A stretch of 60,000 nt of DNA, from NCBI RefSeq assembly GCF_964355755.1, contig NC_092674.1, positions 29,998,001-30,058,000 on the forward strand, written 5' to 3'. Position 1 is the first letter of the stretch, and every line of letters starts with the position of its first letter. The notes below the pieces were generated by a model. It saw only the letters and a program-made list of their open reading frames with translations, had not been told where the DNA came from and made no database searches. The translations under genes and the position numbers were made by a program. This DNA is from Antedon mediterranea. Its lineage: Eukaryota; Echinodermata; Crinoidea; Comatulida; Antedonidae. Positions 11,701 to 24,100 of the stretch are shown here, in pieces.

Positions 11701-14492
11701 GATTGATCTACGCTAATGTTTTTAGGCCTATGACATTAAAGTAGCATTTTATGACCTGCAGTAGCCCTACATCTGAGACAATAACTATTTATTTGTTGTC
11801 TCAGCCTACATGTAAAATTACAAAATCAGCAATACTAGGCCTAGGCTTACTAGTAAACCATATGATTTGCCGACATTGATACTGCCTAGGTAGGCCTAGG
11901 CTAATCTGCGTCGCTAGTGGGAACACGAATCGCAACTATACATAGCCAGCCAATCCCGGATCAGGGATCGCTGTTTTCATTCAATTAGACCCGGTGATTG
12001 GATGTGATGTGGATGACATAACCACTAGCCAATCACCAGGCACTACAATTTAAATATAATCACATCGATAAATAAGGAGATTTATGAAGAAACCACTGCT
12101 TAGCCATATATATAAAACACGATTGTTGTATGGGTGAACACCGGCCACGCTAACAACATACATGGTCAAATGCATAATTTAATATTCTATAGATTAACGC
12201 AATTTTTAATGACAGAAGATGGCAGGCAAATAATGATAATTCAAATATAAAAATTGCATATTTTATTAATATTACCAACTACTTAAAATTACCAGTCGTA
12301 AGAAAGTGAACTTTTCGTAGTCCGATTGTGATGAAACTAAAACAGAATTATTCAGCAATATATTTTTGTTGTCAATTAATCATCGACGCAGACATGTCAA
12401 TAGAACATTCAGACTGCGCATACGATTTCTATATGCTTACGTTTTGGTCTCAAAAAATGTAACAGTTGATTCGAAGCGTTTTACAGAGGGCCGCGGTTAG
12501 AGACACGGAGTTCAATGAGCGTGTTTGTTTGATTGGCAGCAGTGCTTTAGTATAGGCAAGCGCGTTGTAAAATCGTTTGATGTCACCGTCGATGCATATC
12601 CTTCTATTCTTTAATCCATGGAAATACAGACAACTTAACGTCAGGGAACACGTGTACTTTTTGTCGGGGAATATAATATACAGTAAAAAGCGTTCGCGTT
12701 CACTTCGTAGCTAGCTTCAGCGCCTAGAAAACCGCGACGTTTCATTGACCGTGAGAGTACGTCAGAGTGATATTATGCACTTTATATGCATTCATTATTG
12801 CCAGCGATCTAACTTACTACTAAACAATAGCTAGGTACGCACTTGTCTGGCGGTATCCCTTTGTACGAATCGTTCAACGTTGGGTCGAGACGCGTGATAT
12901 CAAGTTTCATCCAGGGACCAAAATGTGTAATGTGTTATTTTCCAGGCAAAGTTTACCGACGGTTACGTCGTGTACTGCGTCGACGTACGCTACACTACAG
13001 CAAAAACGAATTATGTTAATTGTTCGTTTGTTCACCAATTTTTTAATTTACAAGTAACCTTCTGTACCGTGGGGCACCTAAAATAAATTTTTCATCCATT
13101 ACTAAACAAAAAAACATGCCATTTTCGCTTAGCCAACATTATAGCTATAGTTATTACATTTTCAATATCCTGTATGTCATGAATTTCTCACCACTCGGAA
13201 GTCCAGATGGTACGCGTGCATACACCTGGGAGGAATAAACTTTTTTCCCCGACTGAAAAAGGTCTACGCCTGCGTTTTTTAAGCCTCTAGGCCTGATGTT
13301 TCCAAAGTATAAAATGCAATTTTTTGAAGACCTGCAGCTCTAGTTTTAAACATTTTCTTAGCTCAGCCCCAACAATAAAGCTGGTCATATTTCGAAGAAC
13401 AAGAAGTACATTTTCCGTGACCTAACATCTCTATTTTTCAAACATTTCTTAGCTCAGTCACAGCCCATGATAGGGACTTATATATTTTTTTTCATGTTTT
13501 GAAGTATAATAAGTCCAATTTCCGGGACCTCCAACTCTATTTTTCAAAATTTTCTTTGAACTTTTATTTTTTAAATTGAAAAATATGGATTGAAACAGTC
13601 ATCGCGCATCGTTTTTTTTGCACGCAGTATTTTATTTATGCATTATAAAAAATGGAAAAAATGGCTACCCTAAATCTGATTTAAAAGACCTCAAATAACG
13701 CGTTGCTTCCGGGGGCTTCGCCCCCTGGACCCCCACTAGGGGCCCTTGGCGGCCCCTGGCCCTCAGCCTAGTGATGCTCGCATAGCCCCCTCGTCGGGGA
13801 ATGTAGCCCCCGCGTCGGGAAGATCCTGGCGCCACCCCTGCTGAGTTGGCCTCATCATGAAAGCGTTAAGTTCTGGTGTCCATCGTTCAACTAGCCCAAG
13901 CCACAACAGAGAGTCTTACATCAGTCTTTAGAACGTCAAATAACGCAAATTTTTCCAGGGCCTTCGGCCTCTGGACCCTGACCGGGGGCCCTTGGCGGCC
14001 CCCTGGCCCCCAGCCATTGTTGCTCGCTTCGCTCGCACCCCCCCCCCCCATTATAAATGCTGCATACGGGCCTGCGTTTCATACCTACAAAACTAAAATG
14101 AATACTAACAGCGTAAAAATAAGACTTGGCATACGTTTAGTCTATATTTATTCAGGAGATTTACCATAATAAGTTAAGAGCACGCTACTATTACATACAT
14201 AACACCAACACACTACATTAGAACAATGTATCAAACTTTCGTATTTCATAAATTTCATAATTAAATCCAGTTTATAAACTTTGTTTAAGGTGACATTGGA
14301 GGTCAGTTAGGACTTTTTATCGGAGGCAGCGTCATCACACTTTTCGAAGTGGGTCAGTACATTTTCATGAAGGGGCATGCTGTGTGCTGCAAGGGAAATA
14401 AGAAGAGGAGAAACCAACAGACAACAGTGGCAGTCGACAACAAAGGTAGTGCCTACGATGTAGCTGATGACGTCAAACTTGAAGTGCGATAA
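5797..14492 (+). CDS. DEG/ENaC family channel, ASIC-like, 9 exons
   Basis: The product is a trimeric amiloride-type sodium channel subunit of the plasma membrane (family knowledge). Exons read by splice signals and frame are 5797-6053, 6617-6857, 8192-8320, 8837-8983, 9228-9367, 9808-9878, 9972-10125, 10497-10627 and 14290-14492; they join in phase to 491 codons including TAA. Seen in order: the N-terminal His-Gly gating pair (H18-G19), a first membrane segment (about residues 28-50), the FPAVTICN motif, an acidic Asp-Gly-Ser-rich insert in exon 2, the YGNCYTFN motif, the cysteine-rich ECRLKN...CGCRP region, CDCPVPC, and a second membrane segment DIGGQLGLFIGGS with a GGS filter. Intron 4 appears to use a GC donor (AAG|GCAAGT at 8984). 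The ASIC1 post-TM1 histidine has no counterpart, so proton gating is doubtful. The ATG at 5797 is the first after an in-frame stop; an upstream non-coding exon is possible. Length is close to vertebrate ASICs. Confidence 0.93.
6163..6320. mobile_element. MITE family B in channel-gene intron 1
   Basis: Inverted arms built from CAACGTAACGCAACGTAAGTG and ACGTTATATTGCGTTACGTC end in GTGGGAACCAAGCTTA. It lies immediately left of another copy. Confidence 0.65.
6393..6573. mobile_element. MITE family B, second copy in intron 1
   Basis: This is a well-preserved copy whose arms are TCAAGCGTGGTTCCCACTAG and CTCGTGGGAACCAAGCTTCA in opposite sense. The internal CAATCACAAGCGATGG block is characteristic of the family. 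It ends about 40 bases before exon 2. Confidence 0.75.
6882..7042. mobile_element. MITE family A, copy 2
   Basis: AAGCTCTATCTTCACTATC at the left is mirrored by GATAGTGTAGACAGAGCTT at the right. It starts 25 bases after exon 2 of the channel gene. Confidence 0.8.
7142..7380 (+). repeat. 26-bp minisatellite, about 9 copies
   Basis: The unit TATGGTTTACACGTAGTAG followed by TCTAAAG repeats about nine times with only single-base variants (for example GTATTAG and GTAGAAG). It lies in intron 2 of the plus-strand channel gene. There are no spacers between units, so it is a VNTR-type array and not a CRISPR. Confidence 0.92.
9055..9192. mobile_element. MITE family B in intron 4
   Basis: Left arm AAGCTTGATTCCAACGCAAG and right arm TTGGTCTAGGCTCCAAGCTC are inverted. 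The copy ends about 35 bases before exon 5. Confidence 0.55.
10309..10450. mobile_element. MITE family A, copy 3
   Basis: The element runs from AAGCCTTGTCTACACTATC to GATAGTGTAGACAGAGCTT with TA on each flank. It ends 46 bases before exon 8 of the plus-strand channel gene. Confidence 0.85.
11121..12621. repeat. Perfect 35-bp inverted repeat pair
   Basis: CCATGGATTAAAGAATAGAA and the following bases to 11155 recur exactly inverted at 12587-12621. Weaker inverted similarity continues inward for about 20 bases. The pair may delimit a nested element inside the composite transposon. Confidence 0.75.
11365..11553. mobile_element. Small CAGTGGCGTAA-ended element
   Basis: The left end CAGTGGCGTAACGG and the right end CTCACGCCATTG are imperfect inverted repeats, as in small hAT-type derivatives. 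I could not find a matching flanking duplication. Confidence 0.45.
12632..13840. mobile_element. hAT-like non-autonomous element, copy 1
   Basis: From GGGAACACGTGTACTTTTTG onward the sequence is about 90 per cent similar to 24080-25455. The right end GGCGCCACCCCTG is the inverted counterpart of CAGTGGTGGCGCCAG, the left end of the second copy. The terminal 150 bases are very GC-rich (GGGGGCTTCGCCCCC-type hairpins), unlike the AT-rich surroundings. The short open frames in it are not convincing genes. Confidence 0.65.
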
Positions 14493-14757
14493 TAATTATA
14501 AAGCACCGGTACCCGTATGTACATTGAGGTTCCTCCCAAAGTTCTGTGTTCGATTCTCGTACGGTACTATGTATAGGGACAAGAAACTGCATCTACAGTT
14601 TCATGTCTCCTGACTACAAACTTTTTCCTACTCACTCACTATACATTGCCACTATTAAATTCAGCTAAAGTGGTTTTAGTTGTATGACAGTGGGTGCCGA
14701 CATTCCATCCTTGAACACTTACCAAAAAGAAATGAATTGGATGTCACATACTAAATT

Positions 14758-14763
14758 AATAAA
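14758..14763 (+). promoter_or_regulatory. Candidate poly(A) signal of plus-strand channel gene
   Basis: An AATAAA hexamer lies 266 bases after the stop codon at 14490-14492. It is the clearest canonical signal before the convergent gene begins. Confidence 0.45.
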
Positions 14764-15162
14764 ATGCTAAACATTATTTCAATTAATCACAATAATATTT
14801 ACGTATTATCAATACTGTATAAAATATTAAAATTGTACAGTAATTATATAAATACAAATATGTACAATAATTTAACAAACTAAATGTTAGTAGTGAAATA
14901 GTAATCTAGGACTCATCTAGTTATTCGACAGGTTTTTGTACAATTGAATTATTTTATAGCTCGAAAATTGCTACATTACAGTAAAGAGGTTGGGTTCAGT
15001 TATTGCAATATATATATATATATATATACATCCCAGTACTGTTCTATAATCGTATAAATTCTATTTAGGCCTATTAAACAATACTTATAATACTAATACT
15101 AATTTTACGAAACGAGTTTTTCTTTTTTCTCATTTTTTTGTGTTTCTATTTATTTCTTAGGT

Positions 15163-18100
15163 TTACGTCCTGGAATTGAGTTCGTTTCCGTTTTCGTTTC
15201 TAGATTTATTGGTGCTTCGATTCCCTTTTTTGCTTTTCAAGAAAAACTTGAACTTTAAAGTGAAGTATTCCATAAATTCAATAATAGTAATGAAACTCAC
15301 ACCAACAAACAAACCCAACTGTCCACCTATATCGCCTGCAAAAGTCAAAATCATAAACATAAATAGTGGAAGACATTAGCTGGTAAATTGATTTTATTTA
15401 TAACAAATGTTTTAGTTTTCTTTTCTTTCATTGTTTTTGTGGTTCTTGTTGTTCAAATTGTGTATTTGCATGTGTGCCACTGTTTAAAAAAGTGTTGATC
15501 CAAATAATAATATTAACTAATATACAGACAAAATTACAGCAGCATTTTAAAGAAAATACAAACTTTTAACAATTAAAATAGTTTTTAAAAAGGCAAAGAG
15601 GAAAGATAAATTAAATAATATTTATTAATGTATTAACATTCTGTCAAGTTAAGCTAATTAAATTTGGTTTTTGTATTGTTTGGAAGATTTGTCTTGCCTT
15701 GGTTCCTTTTCCTTGTACCAGTTTCCATATTTTTGCTCAATTAAATTGTTATTCGACATTCTTCTTCCACTGAGAATGACATATTGTTAAGTTTGGATTT
15801 TCCGAATGATGAGAAAATTATGTTTTCCAATTAATTATGAGTGACTTACTCAATAATGCCGAGCTGGTCATGGCTTTGGTCTGGGTGAACACTTGTGTCG
15901 ACAGGTATGAGTAATACACATCCATCACAACCACATTATCTCTAGATATAGTAGAATGGTTAGTGGGTTAGAACTATAACTTATTTGATTGGAGGATTGT
16001 GAATCACATGATATTCAATAAACATACTATTGAACTCTTGTGTCAAAATATGTTACACAGTGAGCAATCGGTGAAAATGAAATTCAAACTTTCATCCATT
16101 TCATGAAATTATTCAACTCTTACATCATGCAAAGTACAGTGTTTTTTATGTTACACAATGAGCAATTGGTCAACAGCTCATGGAATTATTTGTACCATTG
16201 CACTCAAACATTCATTATTGACACCCATCTTACAATTTGTATATAACTATAACTATATAACCCAACTTGAACATACTGTTAAAGACCAAATGGTCGTATA
16301 GAGGGCGCCTGCATATTAAGCAGACTGCTACACGAGAGTTCGAACTTTGACTATTTATTGAGGTACAATTCACATTTATTTACTCATCCTTTATAAATAC
16401 AGTTTCATAGCATAAATGATGGCAAGGATCCTGCATAGAGAAGTTTACACTTCTGTTTTCGCAGGACCCTTTTACATAAAAAACATAAAACAATAAACAC
16501 AACATACAAAATAAAAAAAACATTTCCTATATACATTTTAGAGTTGTTCATCATCAAAAAGCGATAGTGTTTTCTAACATGATTATTTATACATTTTTTC
16601 TTAAAAAAGAAGATATTCAGTTTATTACTTCCAGTACATGTGGATTCTTTCTGTTAAAGACCAAGTGGTCGTATAAAGGGCGCCTGCATATCAAGCAGAC
16701 TGCTACACGAGAGTTTGAACTTTGACATTTCTCTTTCAATATTTGCCATTTCATTATTATTTCTGGGAAAAGAGTTTTCTCTCTTTACGTTTTCCCAAAA
16801 TTTGTGTTAAATTTAAAACATTTACTTTATAAATGCAGCTGTAGCGTTAAACTTCTCCTCTGTCTCCTTAGCTATGCTATAACTCGGGATACTTCCGTAC
16901 GACAGCTTAGTTGAATACGTTAAATCATTACATTCAATTGCACAGTCGCATTCAACTTCACCATTCGTTATGTCAACTGAAATCAAAATGATTGTAGGCC
17001 TAATTATATTAATAAAACTATTATTTTGAAACGGAATGTTTGAATGAAAAGAGGGTAAAGCTGTGTGATTTGTTTCTTCATATATTGACCGGTTCCCAGT
17101 GCTGTATCTCCACCATAGTCAACAGAAAGTATCCATTTCTATCGACTAGTCGCCACATACTACAATATTTTTGCTCAGTATCATTGGAATATTCATCTTG
17201 CTTGGTACCGACTAGGCTTTTGAATGTTTTGTTTTGGCGTCGACACAAGCTTTTGCTTTTTTGACGCCACCATTTTGGAAATAAATGTTGATTTTGATTG
17301 ATTGATTGATGCAACGCAAGAACGTAAGTGTTTTATCAATCACAGACGATGAATTATTCGAACTGATTGGTCAATTCGCTTTCGTTGCGATTTACGCCCT
17401 TGCGTTGCGTCCTAGTGGGAGAATCTAGCTTTAAGATCGTATTCATTCTAATTGTTGTATTGTGGCAGTACACTATAAACTATACGCCAATTGTACTACA
17501 GTATTATCAAAACATTAGGAACTTACTGAACACTTCGTTTAAGCATTTTAAGTCTTTTTCTTCTAGGCCACATATACGGAATGGACCTAAGAGACTTTAG
17601 GGAAAAAAAAAAAAAATTGTAAATATAATTATGATATAATAGAAGTATCTTAAACGGAGCAATTAATCACGTTGACCTACAACAATAGATTCGTTGTTCG
17701 TTTTTGTTTATATAGGCAAATTGTGCTCTAAATATTTTAGATGCAAAACTTGGATTTAAGGAGTTACAACGAGTTTAGGCCTATATCTGAAGTCTCTGTC
17801 TACACTATTAAACTATATTTTGACACAAAAAAAGTGTGATGTGCCCAAATATGGTAGTAATATGATTATATTATTTTTTTTTTATTAATATTAAATATAA
17901 TAGTGCTTTGACATCATCATGTCCAAGCACATCACATAAAGTTTGATAGTATGTAGACAGAGCTATTTAGTTATTTATCATTTACAGCGAAAACTTATCC
18001 TATTTCTTACCTGTCAGGTCTACATTCACATCTTTTTACATGAAGTTTCAGTAGACATTCATTTATACAATTATCGTACGAGTACGTGTCATAGTATTCT

Positions 18101-21100
18101 AAGGTCTGGCCTTCTTTACATTCTCCCCACGGCTCTTCAAGATTTTTGAACTATTAAAGAAGCAGAAACGGTTACAGAATGTAGGCCTACTAAACCCCTG
18201 TGCTCATGATTACAAGTTTTTTTTTTACAGTTACTCTACAGCTCACTAGGTCGGTCGGTCGGTAAACACTTTTTTCTTAACTGGCTATCCGTCACAAGTT
18301 TTTTTTAGGGAGACTCATTCCATTATGATCATATTTTGATATCATTTTCAACATTTTAAAAATGTTTTTACTACAATGTCCACAAATCAGCTTACAGAAC
18401 TTACTTGCGATTTCTAGTATTGTTGATCTGTTATCTTGTGTTTTTCTGCTTTTAATGCTTAATAATCATAATGATGTTTTGTACCATTTTGTTGCCATGT
18501 TCCTGCTTGTTTATTGTTATTAAAATTGATTTTGACCAAATAAATGAATAAATGGAATCAGATCGCCGACAGCAATTACTGTATTACCATATAACGAAGA
18601 TGGATTGAATCTAATTACAAGGAAAGATTGTGTGAAAGAATCATGATGCGACTCGCGAGCGGCTGGAGGAAGTGCCTCTCAACCACCGTAAAAACGCAAT
18701 AGGAGTAGGCCTAGAAGCCAATATTACCTTAGTTACAGATATATCGGTATACGCATGCATGCCCGTACCAATAGCAAAGCCGGAACCGTATACGAGAGGA
18801 GGCGTATTCTGTGGATGCACCATCACCCGTAAACCAGCATCCATGCTAAGATAACCAAAACCAAAATGTTCCGTATAGTCTTCCTAAAACAATAAATAAT
18901 TTCAGTTGGGCGAAAGAAATTATATTTATTGGAAAAAGTATGTTGATTTGTCCAACATGGAGGAATTTGTCCTCCACGGTTCAGACGAGTCGAGTGGTTG
19001 AGGGTTGGAGACTCTTTTGAGCATAGTTTGGTGGTGTAAGTCTTCATCTTTCGCAATCGGATCGTCGGTACAGTCATTCTGGGGCCTGCTGTTTTTATAG
19101 GTCACTTAGCTCACATGATAACTACCCATCGGAAACGAATACCGCAAATGCAGCCGATTATTGGTGCTGTATCTATTTCAGAAGTATGGGATATTTGGTA
19201 ATACAACATCACATGTGTTTCACATGTATCTAGAGTAACCTCGTGATACAGGCACCACATGTGATATGAGATGCTGTATTACTAAATATTTCTATGATAC
19301 TTCTGAAATAAATGTGGAGATACAGCAATCGGGTGGCAAATAAGAGATTGAGAGAGAATTTGTTTATGCATCATTAAAGTGGGGTAAAATTGTGTTCTTG
19401 AAATCTTACCTGATCTACGTTAATTACGACATGTAACCCATTGCCAAATCCAGGTTGTATCTGATAGACGGCACTTTCACTGTCCCCATTAAAGGTCCAA
19501 CATCTACCATACTCGGTTACCACGCTTGTGAAATTCTTTTTAAATGGTTAAACATGAATAAGTATTTGTTTTTTCTAATCGTTAGTACAAGATTTTAAAT
19601 TAAATTGTAGTAGCTAATACTAAACGCCATTATGAAATCGACGAGTATTCGTGTATTTTCATTTATTTTCAGAGTTACTGTAAGCCATGTTTTCCAGTAA
19701 CGAATATATTCGCGAGAATCTAACATTTCTGAGTTATGATTGGTTGCGCATTTTCAGATCTCAAAATGAAATTAAAATATTAAAACGCATGCGCACACTT
19801 TCGATTCGCGAATAAATTCATCCAATGGAAAACCACTATTAGTTCCATAGAACAGAAGACGACACTGTTTTTTTTTTAATAATTGAAAATATATAAAAAT
19901 GGACAATAAGATATTACAATTTTTTTATTCGTGAGATATTCGAATGAAAAAGAAGCTTTTTAAAGATTCAAGTTGCAGTTTTAAATTCCATAACCCGGTT
20001 CTGGGTATTTTGACGAAACTCACCTGAACACCGCATGCCTGATGTCTGAAATTACAAGTCCACAACGTATTCGCATCCAAATCAAAACCAGCTCTGTTTG
20101 TGAATTCTGACGAATTGAATGGAGCCTTAAGCTCTTCTTTACAAACTTTATACTCGTTGTCAGCTAAACATGTTAAATAGCTAAATTCGTCTTCGGTTAT
20201 CTGTGACAATCGGTACCTGTCGAGAAAATGTCATAGATCATAGTTTACTAATATAAATGCAATCCAAGAATAAAGATGGTATATGCCACTTTCGGCTTCT
20301 TTCTGGCAGGGTAGACGTCATTCATTCACGTCCAGTATCACGTAAACACAGCAGCTATCCCGATGATACCAGTATTGTTGAAAGGTAGGTTATTGTACTG
20401 CTACAAATTAACAGTGCCTTACACAAAAAAATACAAAAACTTTTGCAATATTGAAAGGGAAAAACGAATCTGTAAAATTTGCAAATGTAACGAGGTTGAA
20501 AATGAATATCCCTTTAGTATGTCCATACTATACAACGAAATTAGACATTCCTTTTTAAAATCTTATTATTTTAATCGACCAACAAATAAAAAGTTTATTT
20601 TACTAATGAAAAATAAAACCTAACCTGGTAAGATTTGCCTTTTTCACATATAAAAGGAGAAATTATTTTGCTGTTACTACTACAGTACTTACATTTATAA
20701 TTGTATTATTTTCTATTATTTTATTTGGGGCAGTGGCCTACATACTTTTGAATAAATAAATGAATGAAGTACAATACAGATATATTATGCATATAATTAT
20801 GTACACTTGTTTGTTAGCCTTGTTTGGTAATGTATAAGGCCACTCCTTGACTTACTGATGTTGTTCTAGTAACAGAACTACTCCTTTTCTTTTCGACAGG
20901 GTTTTCACCACATTCGAACAATTTCATTCTCCTGTTATTTTGCTTTCATAAGTGTGCACATTAAAACTCAAAATAAAGATTGGTTCCCACTCGAACGCAA
21001 CGCAAGGACGTAAGCCGCAACGCAAGCGAATTGACCAATCTAAGCGATGAATTATTCGAACCGTTCCTTGTGATTGTGGTCAATTCGCTTGCGTTACGGC

Positions 21101-24100
21101 TTACGTACTTGCGTTACGGCTTACGTCCTTGCGTTACGGCTTACGTACTTGCGTTACGGCTTACGTACTTGCGTTGCATTCTAGTGAGAACCAAGCTTTA
21201 AAAAATAAAAACACATTATCGTACCTGTTGAAGTTACATATGGTAACAGCAGGAAATGTCAGATTATTTGAGAATTTCACGGTAATTTCCGTGTTCACAT
21301 TATACTCAAAATAGTTAGAGATTCTTTTCTGAACTTCCCAAGAACAGAATCCAACAGAAGCTACTATGATGACAACCCATAGCATCTTATAGCTGCGAGG
21401 TCTTTCCTCCACTAAACGCTGTACCCCGTGCATCGTAGTTTTACTTGCAAAGTCAACGTCGAGGTCATCTTCAACCATGACTGCTGATGTATCTCTAAAT
21501 AATAGAATAATATTGAATTCATAGAAGATATTACACTACCATCGATAGAAGATATTACACTACCATCGATAGAAGATATTACACTACCATCGATAGAAGA
21601 TATTACACTACCATCGATAGAAGATATTACACTACCATCGATAGAAGATATTACACTACCATCGATAGAAGATATTACACTACCATCGATTAAATATAGC
21701 TTCTAGATAAGCCAAGTACAGGTCTCTATATCTATGTTTAGATGATCCTATAGTACGAAACACTATGTCGGTCGATCGGTCGGTAAACACTAACTTAAAT
21801 TTGCTCACGCGACTGCAGCCATGTGTATAGCCTTGTTTACAGATTTTGTTACCAGATTATATTTATCTACATATAATTATATATAAATCCAAAGGCAAAT
21901 TACTGAAAAAAATGACAATGCTGTGGGTATCAGTGGCTGGATCTCAATGGAGATACAAAAATAAAAAGCGAAAAGCTAAATCAAAACGATAAAGTAAACA
22001 GCCAGAAAAGTTAGCAGAGCTATATATATATATATGTAATTGTTATATTTTGCAATAATGTACACTAATTTGTTACTGAACTATGGAGAATTTTTTTTTT
22101 TCCGAAATAAAAGATGAATGAATGAATGAATAGCCTGGTTTTATAGGCACTCATCTGAATAGATATGTGAAAATCAGATCTAAAATGGTAAATAACAATA
22201 AGATATCGGGAATAATAAATTATTGATTTTATAACTATCAGTGGCACATTAATCATACATCATACAATGTGATAAGCTCGTAAACAATGATACTCTAAAA
22301 TACTGTAGGCCATGATATTGATCATGATCTAAGGGCCTCCGTAGAATCTTTAAATTAAAATAAAACATACCGGGTCAAATATTGTTTTCTTCCAAATAAA
22401 ACAGAAACGTAATAATATTAAGGTAGATAGGCTTATATTTTCACCATCAACGGCTAACTAACCTTTGAAATCTACCGACTTAGTCTTGATTTAATGAAAA
22501 ACTACTCACAGTATATATAGGCCTACAGTAATAACTAACGAAAGTACATATATCCTGATCACTGTTACAAATCAATCCACTATTTGACATAGAATAATGG
22601 CTGCTTCTGCCTAGGCTAATACAGGCTATTAGCCTATACACTATAGATGATTGTATTGAGTTTACTTATAATAGATTGTTGTTTGATTCTGCACGCCGCA
22701 CTAAGTTTTCTCAAAAGGTAAGAACGTTCCATTTATACCTTTAGGTAAAACACGTTCTTCTTTATCTCTTATACAACTAAAATCTATAAATATAAAATCT
22801 ACTTTATATATTTAATTGCTACACAACACGGAACATTGTATGGAGCTAGCGGTATAAACTAAAATATGATGGTGCTCATTAAATTTTAATTGTATAAAGT
22901 GCAATGTCTGAAAGAAAAAAATTATCAAATTTACCACACGATCTTTAACTATTAAATTAGTTCATTGAACCATCAAAACGGGTTTTTATTTATGCTGACA
23001 CATTGTAACTACAATTACCATCCTAAAAAGCTCTGTCTACACTATCTAACTTTTATGTGCAAAAAAAGTGATGTGCTCATATATGGACATGATGATGTCA
23101 TATCACTATCATATTTAAGCATATCACTACCATATTTGGGCACACACACTATTTTTGTCAAACTAATTTGAGAGTGTAGACAAAGCTGTATTTTGTTCGT
23201 AAATACTCAACATTTTACAACATAATTCACAACTTTCACAACATCAGATCATATGCAGCAAGAATATGACACAAGCTTAGGCGTCGTTCATAATCTCAAT
23301 ACAGTAATTATTAAATAAGATATTGAAACAGCAAATTAAAAGACGTACCTTTCCATTAGAACAGAAGCTTTACTTGTTGTAGACCCACTTTGTGATGATG
23401 TCTTCAAATCATTACGACGACTAGCCGTGTTATCTTCATCCACATCGATTGGATGTACATTTGATTTTTTCGTCATTCTAAAGTTTATTTGGCAGTCGAT
23501 TGAAAAAAGGGTAACTATCCAGCCGCATCGCTTGTGATTTAAAGAAGATGCAACCAGAAACTGATTACTTATATACCTATTTGTACTGTATTGATTATGT
23601 GATTAATCAATATAACGCTTATTAAATTATATTATTTCTTACAATTAGCGATGCCAAATAAAGTACATGTCAGTATATCATCAAGATAAACAATTCTTTG
23701 TTTATAAAGTCAGCCATGCCAAATAAAGCAGGCATATTACTTCTCAGTACATCATGAGCTATTAGAAAATTCTCTGTTTATAAAGATATATATTTTAATA
23801 CATTTTCATGAAGACGTCTTCAGAGGACAATTCTTTGATTAAAGGACAATCTGGGTATATAATATCGATAGAATGATGAGAAAGCTCTGTCTACACTATC
23901 AAACTTTATGTGACAAAAACTAAGACGTGCTCATTATGGACATGATGATGTCATATCATATCTAGTGGCACATCGCACTTTTTTTAATCAATAGTTTGAT
24001 AGTGTAGACAGACAGTGGTGGCGCCAGCGGGGGGGCTACGGGGGCTCTAGCCCCCTCGTCGGGGAGCCTAGCACCCCCGTCGGGGAACACGGGTACTTTT

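Larger units (their letters stand above)
10801..14073. mobile_element. 3.3 kb composite transposon with 8-bp target duplication
   Basis: The direct repeat GCGTTTCA occurs at 10793-10800 and at 14074-14081. Just inside are inverted ends GGCCCGTATCCAG and the complement of GCATACGGGCCT. An 8-bp target duplication and these ends fit a hAT-type non-autonomous insertion. No transposase frame is seen. Inside are an inverted repeat pair (11121-11155 and 12587-12621), a small CAGTGGCGTAACG-ended element and a segment homologous to 24080-25455. It lies in the last intron of the plus-strand channel gene and explains why that intron is 3.7 kb while the paralogue's is about 0.5 kb. Confidence 0.8.

Noticed and set aside
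13876-14169. 97-residue plus-strand open frame
   Set aside because: It crosses the GC-rich end of a transposon and its target duplication; the Pro/Leu-rich translation reflects poly-C.
17527-17590. Acceptor TTAG at 17587-17590 for the 68-base channel exon
   Set aside because: It shifts the frame and loses the PFRICGLEEKDLKCLNEV similarity; the acceptor CTAAAG at 17595 keeps phase.
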